64,000 bases of DNA from Kordiimonas pumila (GTDB taxonomy: Bacteria > Pseudomonadota > Alphaproteobacteria > Sphingomonadales > Kordiimonadaceae). The notes beneath the pieces were generated by a model. It searched no databases. It worked only from the letters and a program-made list of their open reading frames with translations, and had not been told where the DNA came from. Position 1 is the first letter of the stretch. Every line of letters starts with the position of its first letter. The position numbers were made by a program, and so were the translations under genes. Positions 57,358-64,000 of this stretch are shown here, in pieces. The stretch lies in the NCBI RefSeq assembly GCF_015240255.1, contig NZ_CP061205.1, positions 2,377,501 to 2,441,500 of the forward strand. Direction: 5' to 3'.

Positions 57358-58473
57358 GTGGCTATTTTCCCCAAAAAGTCTACTATAAAAAAAGCCGACA
57401 CACCTGAATTGGCAATTGAAGTGCTGCATAGCCTCTATCAGGCAATTGTTCTAATCGGACCAGATGATAAAGTTATAAATGTTTTTGCGCATAGTGAAGC
57501 GGTTTTTGAACAAAGCCGCGAGTCTATGATTGGGCTAGATATCGATAACCTGCGTGGTATTGGCTATGCTGTAAAAGACCTTGTTCAGCGCTCTCGCCGT
57601 GATTTTAGCCCCCTTAATAGCTATGATGTGTCGTGTTTGCCTCCAATCGGTGATATTGAACTGGTAGACTTACATGCGCACCCTTTTGGTGAAGGGGAGG
57701 ATATTTTGCTCACTGTGCAGCCGCGTCGTATTTCTGCATTTCTGGAGAAGCGTAATGAGATGGAAGCGGCGGCTCGGTCTGTAAGTGGCCTTGCTTCAAT
57801 GCTAGCGCATGAGATTAAAAATCCTTTATCGGGTATTCGCGGTGCAGCGCAGCTTATGGGGCGCGCTATTGATGATAAACACGCCAGGTTAACAGAATTA
57901 ATTTGTAAGGAAGTGGACCGTATCAAGGCTCTGGTGGATGAACTTGAGACTTTTACAAACCCAACGGAAAAATTGCATGAGTCTGTTAATATTCACGAAG
58001 TATTAGATCATGTACTGAATGTGGCAGTTGCAGGATTTGGTGCGCAAGCTTCATTTATGCCGCGGTTTGACCCTTCCTTACCGGGTGTTTACGGCCATTA
58101 CGACCGGCTTATTCAGGTTTTTTTAAACCTTATCAAAAATGCAATCGAGGCATCAGGGCCGGGTGCCCAGATTACCGTCACAACAGCGTATCGCCATGGT
58201 ATTTGGTTGCGTGGTGCGCAGGGTAGAAAGCGTCGGTTGCCTATTGAAGTTACTGTAAGGGATAATGGCCCCGGGATTCCGGAACATTTAAAAGGGCACT
58301 TGTTTGATCCCTTTGTGAGTGGAAAAGACGGTGGAACGGGTTTGGGGCTGGCACTTGTTGCCAGATTTGTTAGCGAAATGGGGGGCACGGTTGTGTGCGA
58401 TAACCATCCGCAAGGGGGGGCCGTATTTAAGGTCCAATTAGCGCTCTATGAGGACTTTAAACATGAGCAGTAA
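57358..58473 (+). CDS. ntrB: nitrogen regulation sensor histidine kinase NtrB
   Basis: Soluble sensor kinase that phosphorylates or dephosphorylates NtrC under PII control. The 371-residue protein has a PAS domain (about 20-130), a HisKA domain with His151 in LAHEIKNPLSGIRGAAQL, and an ATPase domain with LIKNAIEASG, VRDNGPGIPE and KDGGTGLGLALV. Its start is GTG 57358, five bases after the dusB stop. It overlaps ntrC by 11 bases. Confidence 0.95.
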   Translation: MAIFPKKSTIKKADTPELAIEVLHSLYQAIVLIGPDDKVINVFAHSEAVFEQSRESMIGLDIDNLRGIGYAVKDLVQRSRRDFSPLNSYDVSCLPPIGDIELVDLHAHPFGEGEDILLTVQPRRISAFLEKRNEMEAAARSVSGLASMLAHEIKNPLSGIRGAAQLMGRAIDDKHARLTELICKEVDRIKALVDELETFTNPTEKLHESVNIHEVLDHVLNVAVAGFGAQASFMPRFDPSLPGVYGHYDRLIQVFLNLIKNAIEASGPGAQITVTTAYRHGIWLRGAQGRKRRLPIEVTVRDNGPGIPEHLKGHLFDPFVSGKDGGTGLGLALVARFVSEMGGTVVCDNHPQGGAVFKVQLALYEDFKHEQ

Positions 58474-59917
58474 AAAACCAAGCATCATTGTGGCTGATGA
58501 TGACCTTGCTATTAGGGTTGTTGTAGGGGAAGCCCTTCGGCAAGAAGGTTGGCTAATCATTGAAGCGGAAGATTTGCCTGAGCTTGAACGACTGGTCGCA
58601 GGAGGCCAAGGCGACGTGGTTGTATCTGATGTGCTGATGCCGGGAGGTAACGGGCTTGAGGCTTTACCGCGTATGCTTGAGAAACGACCAGACTTACCTG
58701 TTATTATTATGAGCGCCCAAAATACACTGTCTACAGCTATGTCTGCCGCTAATCTTGGAGCATTTGATTATCTACCAAAACCTTTTGATATCGATGAGTT
58801 AGTATCTGTTGTTAAGAAAGCACTTAAGAAAGTAGCTGCCCCTGCTGTTGTGCGCAAAGAGCCAGACCAAAATATCCTGATTGGCCGGTCTTCAGCGATG
58901 CAGGATATATACAGAGCTATGGCACGTGTTGTGCAAACTGACCTTACCGTTCTTATCATCGGAGAAAGTGGTACTGGTAAAGAGCTTGTTGCTCGGGCAG
59001 TTCATACGCACAGTAACCGTAAAGATAACCCTTTTGTACCGGTTAACATGGCGGCTATCCCCAAAGACCTTATTGAAAGTGAGCTGTTTGGCCATGAAAG
59101 AGGGGCTTTTACCGGCGCCGAAACCCGCACGCTTGGTCGCTTTGGTCAAGCTAAGGGGGGGACTTTATTTCTGGATGAAATTGGCGATATGCCCCTTGAG
59201 GCACAAACACGGTTATTACGGGTTTTGCAGGAAGGCGAGTACCGGACAGTTGGTGGGCAAGTTAATATTAAATCAAATGTGCGGATTATTGCGGCTACCA
59301 ATAAAAATTTACGAAACATGGTTAAAAGTGGTGATTTTAGGGAAGATCTATTCTTTCGGTTAAATGTTGTTCCCTTGAATATTCCGCCGCTGCGTGACCG
59401 GACAGAGGACGTGCCAGCGCTTGCTGAGCATTTCCTTGAAAAAGCTGCGGAAGCTGGCTTGCCTTATAAGATACTGACTGAAAGTGCCAAAAAGGTTCTT
59501 TGCTCTTTTGACTGGCCCGGTAACGTGCGCGAACTTGAGAACCTTTTGAATCGTATTTGCGCGCTTCACCCGGGCAATCAGATATCTGGCGATGCTGTTA
59601 AGGAGGAGTTTGACAGGTCTACCTCAGAGCTTGCTGGTGGGCCTATGAGTATTATGGCCAATGTTACAGGTGGTAATCTATCGCAAACTGTACGGCAGCA
59701 TCTTGACCAATATTTTGATTATCACGAAGATGGACTGCCGCCGCCCGGTCTTCATCAGCGTATTTTGCGTGAAATAGAACGCCCCCTTATTCAAAAAGTG
59801 CTGACGGTTACGAACGGTAATCAAGTGAAAGCATCAGAAATGCTGGGCTTAAACCGCAATACGCTGAGAAAAAAAATACGCGAATTAGAGATATCGGTGC
59901 CTATAAAAGCAAATTAG
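58463..59917 (+). CDS. ntrC: nitrogen regulation response regulator NtrC
   Basis: Sigma54-dependent activator of nitrogen assimilation genes. The 484-residue protein has a receiver domain (phospho-acceptor D56 in VVSDVLMPGG), an AAA+ domain with Walker A GESGTGKELVARAVH and the sigma54-contacting GAFTGA loop in HERGAFTGAETRT, and a Fis-type helix-turn-helix (QVKASEMLGLNRNTLRKKI). I chose ATG 58463 with GAGGAC upstream; ATG 58448 is an alternative. No sigma54 promoter was recognised within this block. Confidence 0.96.
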   Translation: MSSKKPSIIVADDDLAIRVVVGEALRQEGWLIIEAEDLPELERLVAGGQGDVVVSDVLMPGGNGLEALPRMLEKRPDLPVIIMSAQNTLSTAMSAANLGAFDYLPKPFDIDELVSVVKKALKKVAAPAVVRKEPDQNILIGRSSAMQDIYRAMARVVQTDLTVLIIGESGTGKELVARAVHTHSNRKDNPFVPVNMAAIPKDLIESELFGHERGAFTGAETRTLGRFGQAKGGTLFLDEIGDMPLEAQTRLLRVLQEGEYRTVGGQVNIKSNVRIIAATNKNLRNMVKSGDFREDLFFRLNVVPLNIPPLRDRTEDVPALAEHFLEKAAEAGLPYKILTESAKKVLCSFDWPGNVRELENLLNRICALHPGNQISGDAVKEEFDRSTSELAGGPMSIMANVTGGNLSQTVRQHLDQYFDYHEDGLPPPGLHQRILREIERPLIQKVLTVTNGNQVKASEMLGLNRNTLRKKIRELEISVPIKAN

Positions 59918-59928
59918 CAACATTTTCT

Positions 59929-59963
59929 CCAGATTCATGTGTGATATATCTGGAACAATTGTT
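59929..59963. promoter_or_regulatory. two adjacent inverted repeats between ntrC and ntrY
   Basis: CCAGAT (59929-59934) and ATCTGG (59948-59953) form a 6-bp inverted repeat, followed directly by the 10-bp palindrome AACAATTGTT (59954-59963). They lie in the 50-base gap just before the ntrY start and may be an operator or RNA structure. Confidence 0.35.
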
Positions 59964-59967
59964 GTAA

Positions 59968-62322
59968 ATGTGCATCATATGCGCAATGACAAAGGCACAG
60001 AAACCATCTAAGCGCAGTATGATGAGCGGGGTACCTAAGCTACCAAACCGCAAATGGGTTCGCTTTATTCTATGGGCTAGGCGTTTAAAGCTTGCTGGGC
60101 GTATTGAGCTGGTACTTGCTATTTTAGCCGTTGTCTCGGCTATTGCTACTTATATTGCCATGTCGCAGAAATCAGCGCCGTTTGATGTTACATCTGGGCG
60201 TACGATGCGTGCATTTCTTGGGATAAACTTGGCGCTTCTATTAGCCCTTGGTGTGGCTATTGGGCGCTGGTTTGTAAGGATATGGCTCTCCCGAAAAGGT
60301 ATGGCTGCTGGCTCACGGTTACACACGAAAGTAACTGGTTTTTTCATTGCGATCGCGATTGTTCCTCCCATTATCATGACTGTATTTTCAGCTCTCTTTC
60401 TGGAATTTGGTATTCAGTCATGGTTTAGCGAAAAAATCAGATTCACTCTCAATAATTCGCTTGAAGTCGCTGAAACATACATGCTTGAGCATAGAGCAAA
60501 TATTGAAAAGGATATGCTGGCCATTGCACAGGCTTATAGCCGACTAAATAGCTTTCAACAGCGCGACCAACTTGCATTGCAGCGTGTTGCAGATACAGCC
60601 TTAACAACCCGTTTGCTTAACGAAATTATGGTGATTGAAGATAAAGACGGGGCAGGTGAGGTACTGGCAAGAGCAAGCGATAGGCTGGAACTCAGAACGC
60701 CACAGCTTGATAATGCTATTATTGACCGCGTAAGGTCAGGTCAAAGTGTTGTGATGTCTGATGCGCAGAACAATTCGGTAATTGGCATTATTCGATTGTC
60801 GGCATACTTTCAGCCTACATATCTTTATATTTCACGAGATTTGAGCCCCAACGTGTTGGGATACTTAAGTGCAACACAGTCCGCGGTTGCAGATTACGAA
60901 AACCTTGAAGGTCAGCGCAGTGATATTCAGCTACAGTTCAATGTTGTATTTATTATTATTGCATTGCTCATTCTTCTAGCGGCTATCTGGTTAGGACTAT
61001 GGTTTTCCAGCAGGCTCGTAACACCGCTATCAAACCTTGTGGATGCTGCTGAGCGCGTTGGCCAAGGTGATTTGGATGTGCGCGTGCCAAGTGTGCCTAC
61101 AAGCGATGAGGTGGGCACTCTTAGCCGTGCGTTTAACCGAATGACAGACCAGTTAGCCCGGCACCAGCGTGATTTGATTGCCGCTAATGCGGAACTGGAT
61201 CAACGAAGGCGTTTTCTTGAGGAAGTTCTGGAGGGTGTATCCGCTGGTGTGATTGGTCTTCAACAAGACGGCACAATCTTTCTACCAAACCGGTCAGCTA
61301 TAAACTTGCTGGGGATTGAGTATGACGATCTGGTCACAAACCGACTTGAAGAGGTTGTTCCTGCTTTCTCAGAGATATTAAGACAGTCGGAAGAATCAGG
61401 CATCGGTGAAGCTAAAGGGCAAATTCAACTTGAGGTTAAAGGCGAAATTCGCATTCTTATGGTGCGTGCATTTGTGGAACGTGAAGATGATAATGCTATC
61501 AAAGGTTATGTTGTAACCTTTGATGACCTTACAGAACAATTGGCTGATCAACGAACGGCAGCATGGGCTGATGTTGCAAGACGAATAGCTCATGAAATTA
61601 AAAACCCCCTGACACCAATTCAATTATCTGCAGAGCGACTAAAGCGAAAATATCTAAAACAGATCGAGAGCGATTCAGGCATTTTTAGCCAATGCACAGA
61701 TACTATTATTCGTCAGGTTGGTGATTTACGTAGAATGGTGGATGAATTTTCATCCTTTGCACGCATGCCAGCGCCACTTTTTAAAGATACAGATATTAAA
61801 GATGTTATAAAACAGTCTGTTTTTCTTCAGGACGTTGCTACACCTAAGGTTCAGTTTACAGCTACCTTTGAAACATCTGTCGGTACGATTTTATGTGATG
61901 GTCGTCTTGTAGGGCAGGCCCTAACAAATATTTTAAAGAATGCGGTTGAGTCTGTAACTGCACGGATTGAACGTGACGAGCAATCTGGTGCAGATACTAT
62001 TGAACCAGGTTTTGTGCGCTTGACAGCTAAGCAGGATGCGGACCGGACGGTCATAAATGTTGAGGATAACGGGCTTGGCCTCCCTCAAGACCAAAAAGAT
62101 AGATTGATGGAGCCTTATGTAACAACACGCTCTAAAGGTACGGGTCTTGGACTTGCTATCGTTCGACGAATTATGGAAGAACACGGTGGCACAGTGCGGA
62201 TTGTGGATAGAAGCCCAATCGGTGCACGCGCCGTTCTCATGTTTTCACACAGCGCCCTTCAAAAACGGGCAATACGCGCAACTACAAAAAATGCAGATGA
62301 GGCAGCAACTGCTGTCCAATAA
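59968..62322 (+). CDS. ntrY: NtrY sensor histidine kinase
   Basis: Membrane sensor kinase partner of NtrX, involved in nitrogen and redox responses. The 784-residue protein has an N-terminal pair of membrane helices (about 47-70 and 85-108), further helices near 128-150 and 320-345, a HAMP domain (about 345-400; SRLVTPLSNLVDAAERVGQG), a PAS-like region (410-520), HisKA with His542 in RRIAHEIKNPLTP, and an ATPase domain with VEDNGLGLPQ and RSKGTGLGLAIV. ATG 59968 is chosen with GGAAC 11 bases upstream; ATG 59986 is possible. Confidence 0.93.
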   Translation: MCIICAMTKAQKPSKRSMMSGVPKLPNRKWVRFILWARRLKLAGRIELVLAILAVVSAIATYIAMSQKSAPFDVTSGRTMRAFLGINLALLLALGVAIGRWFVRIWLSRKGMAAGSRLHTKVTGFFIAIAIVPPIIMTVFSALFLEFGIQSWFSEKIRFTLNNSLEVAETYMLEHRANIEKDMLAIAQAYSRLNSFQQRDQLALQRVADTALTTRLLNEIMVIEDKDGAGEVLARASDRLELRTPQLDNAIIDRVRSGQSVVMSDAQNNSVIGIIRLSAYFQPTYLYISRDLSPNVLGYLSATQSAVADYENLEGQRSDIQLQFNVVFIIIALLILLAAIWLGLWFSSRLVTPLSNLVDAAERVGQGDLDVRVPSVPTSDEVGTLSRAFNRMTDQLARHQRDLIAANAELDQRRRFLEEVLEGVSAGVIGLQQDGTIFLPNRSAINLLGIEYDDLVTNRLEEVVPAFSEILRQSEESGIGEAKGQIQLEVKGEIRILMVRAFVEREDDNAIKGYVVTFDDLTEQLADQRTAAWADVARRIAHEIKNPLTPIQLSAERLKRKYLKQIESDSGIFSQCTDTIIRQVGDLRRMVDEFSSFARMPAPLFKDTDIKDVIKQSVFLQDVATPKVQFTATFETSVGTILCDGRLVGQALTNILKNAVESVTARIERDEQSGADTIEPGFVRLTAKQDADRTVINVEDNGLGLPQDQKDRLMEPYVTTRSKGTGLGLAIVRRIMEEHGGTVRIVDRSPIGARAVLMFSHSALQKRAIRATTKNADEAATAVQ

Positions 62323-62340
62323 AGTGGGAGAGTGCCAAAT

Positions 62341-63732
62341 ATGGCTCTGGATATACTCATTGTTGATGATGAAGCCGATATTAGGGAACTAGTTTCAGGA
62401 ATCCTTGAAGATGAAGGTTATGCAACACGCTGTGCCCATGACAGTGATAGCGGGCTTGCTGAAATTGAGGCGAGGCTGCCATCCTTAATGATTTTGGATA
62501 TTTGGCTACAAGGTAGCAAGCTTGACGGGCTTGAAATTCTTGAACTTGTTAAATCAAGACATAAAGATCTGCCTGTTGTTGTGATTTCAGGTCATGGCAA
62601 TATTGAGACAGCTGTGGCTGCTATTAAAAAGGGCGCGTACGATTTTCTAGAGAAACCTTTTGAGGCTGAGCACCTTTTATTGACGGTTCAGCGTGCAACA
62701 GAGGCTGAGCGCTTGCGCCGCGAAAACGAAGACTTGAGGCGTCGGGCGGCAATCACGATTGATATTACAGGCAAGTCTGCTGCTATAAATACGCTGAGGC
62801 AAAGCATCGAAAAGGTCGCTGGAACGAATAGCCGCATCTTAATTAGTGGCCCTTCCGGATCAGGTAAAGAGGTTGCTGCCCGTCAAATCCATGCTCGTTC
62901 ACACAGAAACACCAGTTCGTTTGTTGTGGTAAATGCAGCGGCTATGGAGCCACACAGAATGGAACAGGAACTGTTTGGTGTTGAGCAAAATGGCGGTGTT
63001 GTAAAAACCGGCCTTTTTGAGCGCGCCCACGGCGGCACGTTGTTTATTGACGAAGTCGGGGATATGCCTTTGCCTACACAGGCAAAGATTTTGCGGGTTT
63101 TAACTGACCAAGCTTTTGAACGTGTTGGTGGTAATACCGGTGTTAAGGTTGATGTACGCGTTATATCAGCCACGAGCAAAAACCTTCTTTTAGAAATTTC
63201 AGAAGGGCGCTTTAGGGAGGACTTGTATCACCGTTTGAATGTTGTACCCCTGAAGATGGCGGCGCTTTCTGATCGGCGGGAAGACATACCCGTGTTAGCG
63301 CAGAACTTTCTGGATAGTTTATCAAGTGCAGCAGGCCGGCATACATTAAAGCTGGCAGATGATGCTGTTGCTGCTCTGCAAGCATATGATTGGCCCGGCA
63401 ATGTTCGGCAGTTGAAAAACATAATGGAACGCGTGGTCATTATGGGGTCAGATGATATTGACGGCGAGATATCGGCCAGCCTTTTGCCAGCTGAAATTCG
63501 CATGGACTCAAACGAGTTGTTGCACTCAGACGGTGATAACGCCATTATGAGCACACCCTTAAGAGAGGCAAGGGAGGCGTTCGAAAGGGAATATCTGAAA
63601 ATTCAGATTAACAGGTTTAGTGGAAATATTTCACGGACTGCTGCTTTTATTGGCATGGAACGTTCTGCGTTACACCGAAAGCTTAAGTCGCTCGGTATTT
63701 CCAGTGGAAAACTGTCAGATTCTATAGAGTAA
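62341..63732 (+). CDS. ntrX: NtrX response regulator (lacking GAFTGA)
   Basis: Response regulator of NtrY. The 463-residue protein has a receiver domain (phospho-acceptor about D53 in ILDIWLQGSKLDG), an AAA+ domain with Walker A GPSGSGKEVAARQIH and Walker B FIDEVGDMP, and a Fis-type helix-turn-helix (NISRTAAFIGMERSALHRKL). The sigma54-contact GAFTGA loop is absent; the corresponding stretch reads EQNGGVVKTGLF, so it probably does not activate sigma54. ATG 62341 follows GGGAGAG, favouring it over GTG 62332. Confidence 0.95.
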   Translation: MALDILIVDDEADIRELVSGILEDEGYATRCAHDSDSGLAEIEARLPSLMILDIWLQGSKLDGLEILELVKSRHKDLPVVVISGHGNIETAVAAIKKGAYDFLEKPFEAEHLLLTVQRATEAERLRRENEDLRRRAAITIDITGKSAAINTLRQSIEKVAGTNSRILISGPSGSGKEVAARQIHARSHRNTSSFVVVNAAAMEPHRMEQELFGVEQNGGVVKTGLFERAHGGTLFIDEVGDMPLPTQAKILRVLTDQAFERVGGNTGVKVDVRVISATSKNLLLEISEGRFREDLYHRLNVVPLKMAALSDRREDIPVLAQNFLDSLSSAAGRHTLKLADDAVAALQAYDWPGNVRQLKNIMERVVIMGSDDIDGEISASLLPAEIRMDSNELLHSDGDNAIMSTPLREAREAFEREYLKIQINRFSGNISRTAAFIGMERSALHRKLKSLGISSGKLSDSIE

Positions 63733-63762
63733 GTAATTCTGATATAATAATGCGGTAAATTT

Positions 63763-64000
63763 ATGAAAGTAATTGTCTGTGGTGCGGGTCAGGTTGGCTT
63801 TAATATAGCTAAACACTTGGCTGGCCAGAATAATGATGTGACTGTCATTGATACGTCAAGGGAACTGATTAGAAAAATCAGCGATTCTTTGGATGTTAAA
63901 GCTATCGTTGGCTATGCCTCCGACCCTGACATGCTGAATAAAGCGGCGGCGGCTGATGCAGACCTTTTGATTGCTGTTACACAGTCCGATGAAGTGAATA
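63763..64000 (+). CDS. trkA: Trk potassium uptake protein TrkA (3' partial)
   Basis: NAD-binding regulatory protein of the Trk potassium channel. Only the first 79 codons are in the window. They show the Rossmann nucleotide motif VIVCGAGQVGFNIAKHLA and the acidic end of beta2 (VTVIDTSRELIRKI), followed by VGYASDPDMLNKA. ATG 63763 follows a weak ribosome site. Its place after ntrX is the conserved alphaproteobacterial order; the rest runs off the window. Confidence 0.92.
   Translation, partial: MKVIVCGAGQVGFNIAKHLAGQNNDVTVIDTSRELIRKISDSLDVKAIVGYASDPDMLNKAAAADADLLIAVTQSDEVN

Overview
This window is a stretch of core chromosome from an alphaproteobacterium. The evidence is gene order: nuoM-nuoN-birA-coaX-rnj-mce-DUF1467-proS-lolC-lolD-dnaE, rpsB-tsf-pyrH-frr-uppS-cdsA-dxr-rseP-bamA-skp-fabZ, trpGDC-moaC-moeA-lexA, eno-ftsB-pdhABC-lpdA-lipA-coq10, and dusB-ntrBCYX-trkA. 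A lexA operator of the alphaproteobacterial GTTC-N7-GTTC type and a fused ispDF gene fit this. Base composition looks moderate to low for the class (about mid-40s % GC by eye). The lineage cannot be fixed from the sequence alone. I see no insertion sequence, prophage, CRISPR array, tRNA or rRNA gene and no compositionally foreign island.

Layout. 1-14916 (+): the end of the respiratory complex I operon, biotin ligase and pantothenate kinase, RNase J, methylmalonyl-CoA epimerase, prolyl-tRNA synthetase (behind a possible coupled 48-codon ORF), the Lol lipoprotein exporter, DNA polymerase III alpha and a NUDIX hydrolase. 15012-26134 (+): translation factors, then envelope and isoprenoid genes, ending at two tandem terminators. 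26199-28947 (-): citrate synthase and glutamyl-tRNA synthetase. 29100-31136 (+): comEC. 31192-40655 (-): lexA, molybdenum cofactor genes, trpC/D/G, trpE and ppiD, with one opposite-strand gene (a YibQ-like protein) between trpG and trpE. 40886-54064 (+): tpiA, secG, pyrG, an unrecognised secreted protein, enolase, FtsB-like protein, the whole pyruvate dehydrogenase set (E1alpha, E1beta, E2, E3) with a small membrane ORF and a cupin inserted, then lipA and a Coq10/RatA protein. 54061-56260 (-): pncC, pgpA, ispDF. 56366-64000 (+): dusB, the NtrBC and NtrYX two-component systems, and the start of trkA.

How the genes fit together. PDH, its lipoyl synthase, citrate synthase, enolase, triosephosphate isomerase and complex I form the central carbon and respiratory core. 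uppS, dxr and ispDF belong to MEP and undecaprenyl phosphate synthesis. bamA, skp, rseP, lolCD, secG and ppiD make and maintain the envelope. NtrBC and NtrYX control nitrogen and redox responses.

Most notable observations: a paired EF-hand-like calcium-loop insertion in the BamA barrel; the absence of lpxD/lpxA/lpxB from the bamA-skp-fabZ cluster; two very small ORFs (before proS, and between pdhB and pdhC); a Ser in place of Asp in the GTGGD motif of TrpD; and several precise inverted repeats in intergenic regions (before pyrH, gltA, comEC/gltX, trpG/yibQ, pdhA and ntrY, and between rpsB and tsf). No clearly novel multi-gene system is visible; the region is mainly housekeeping.
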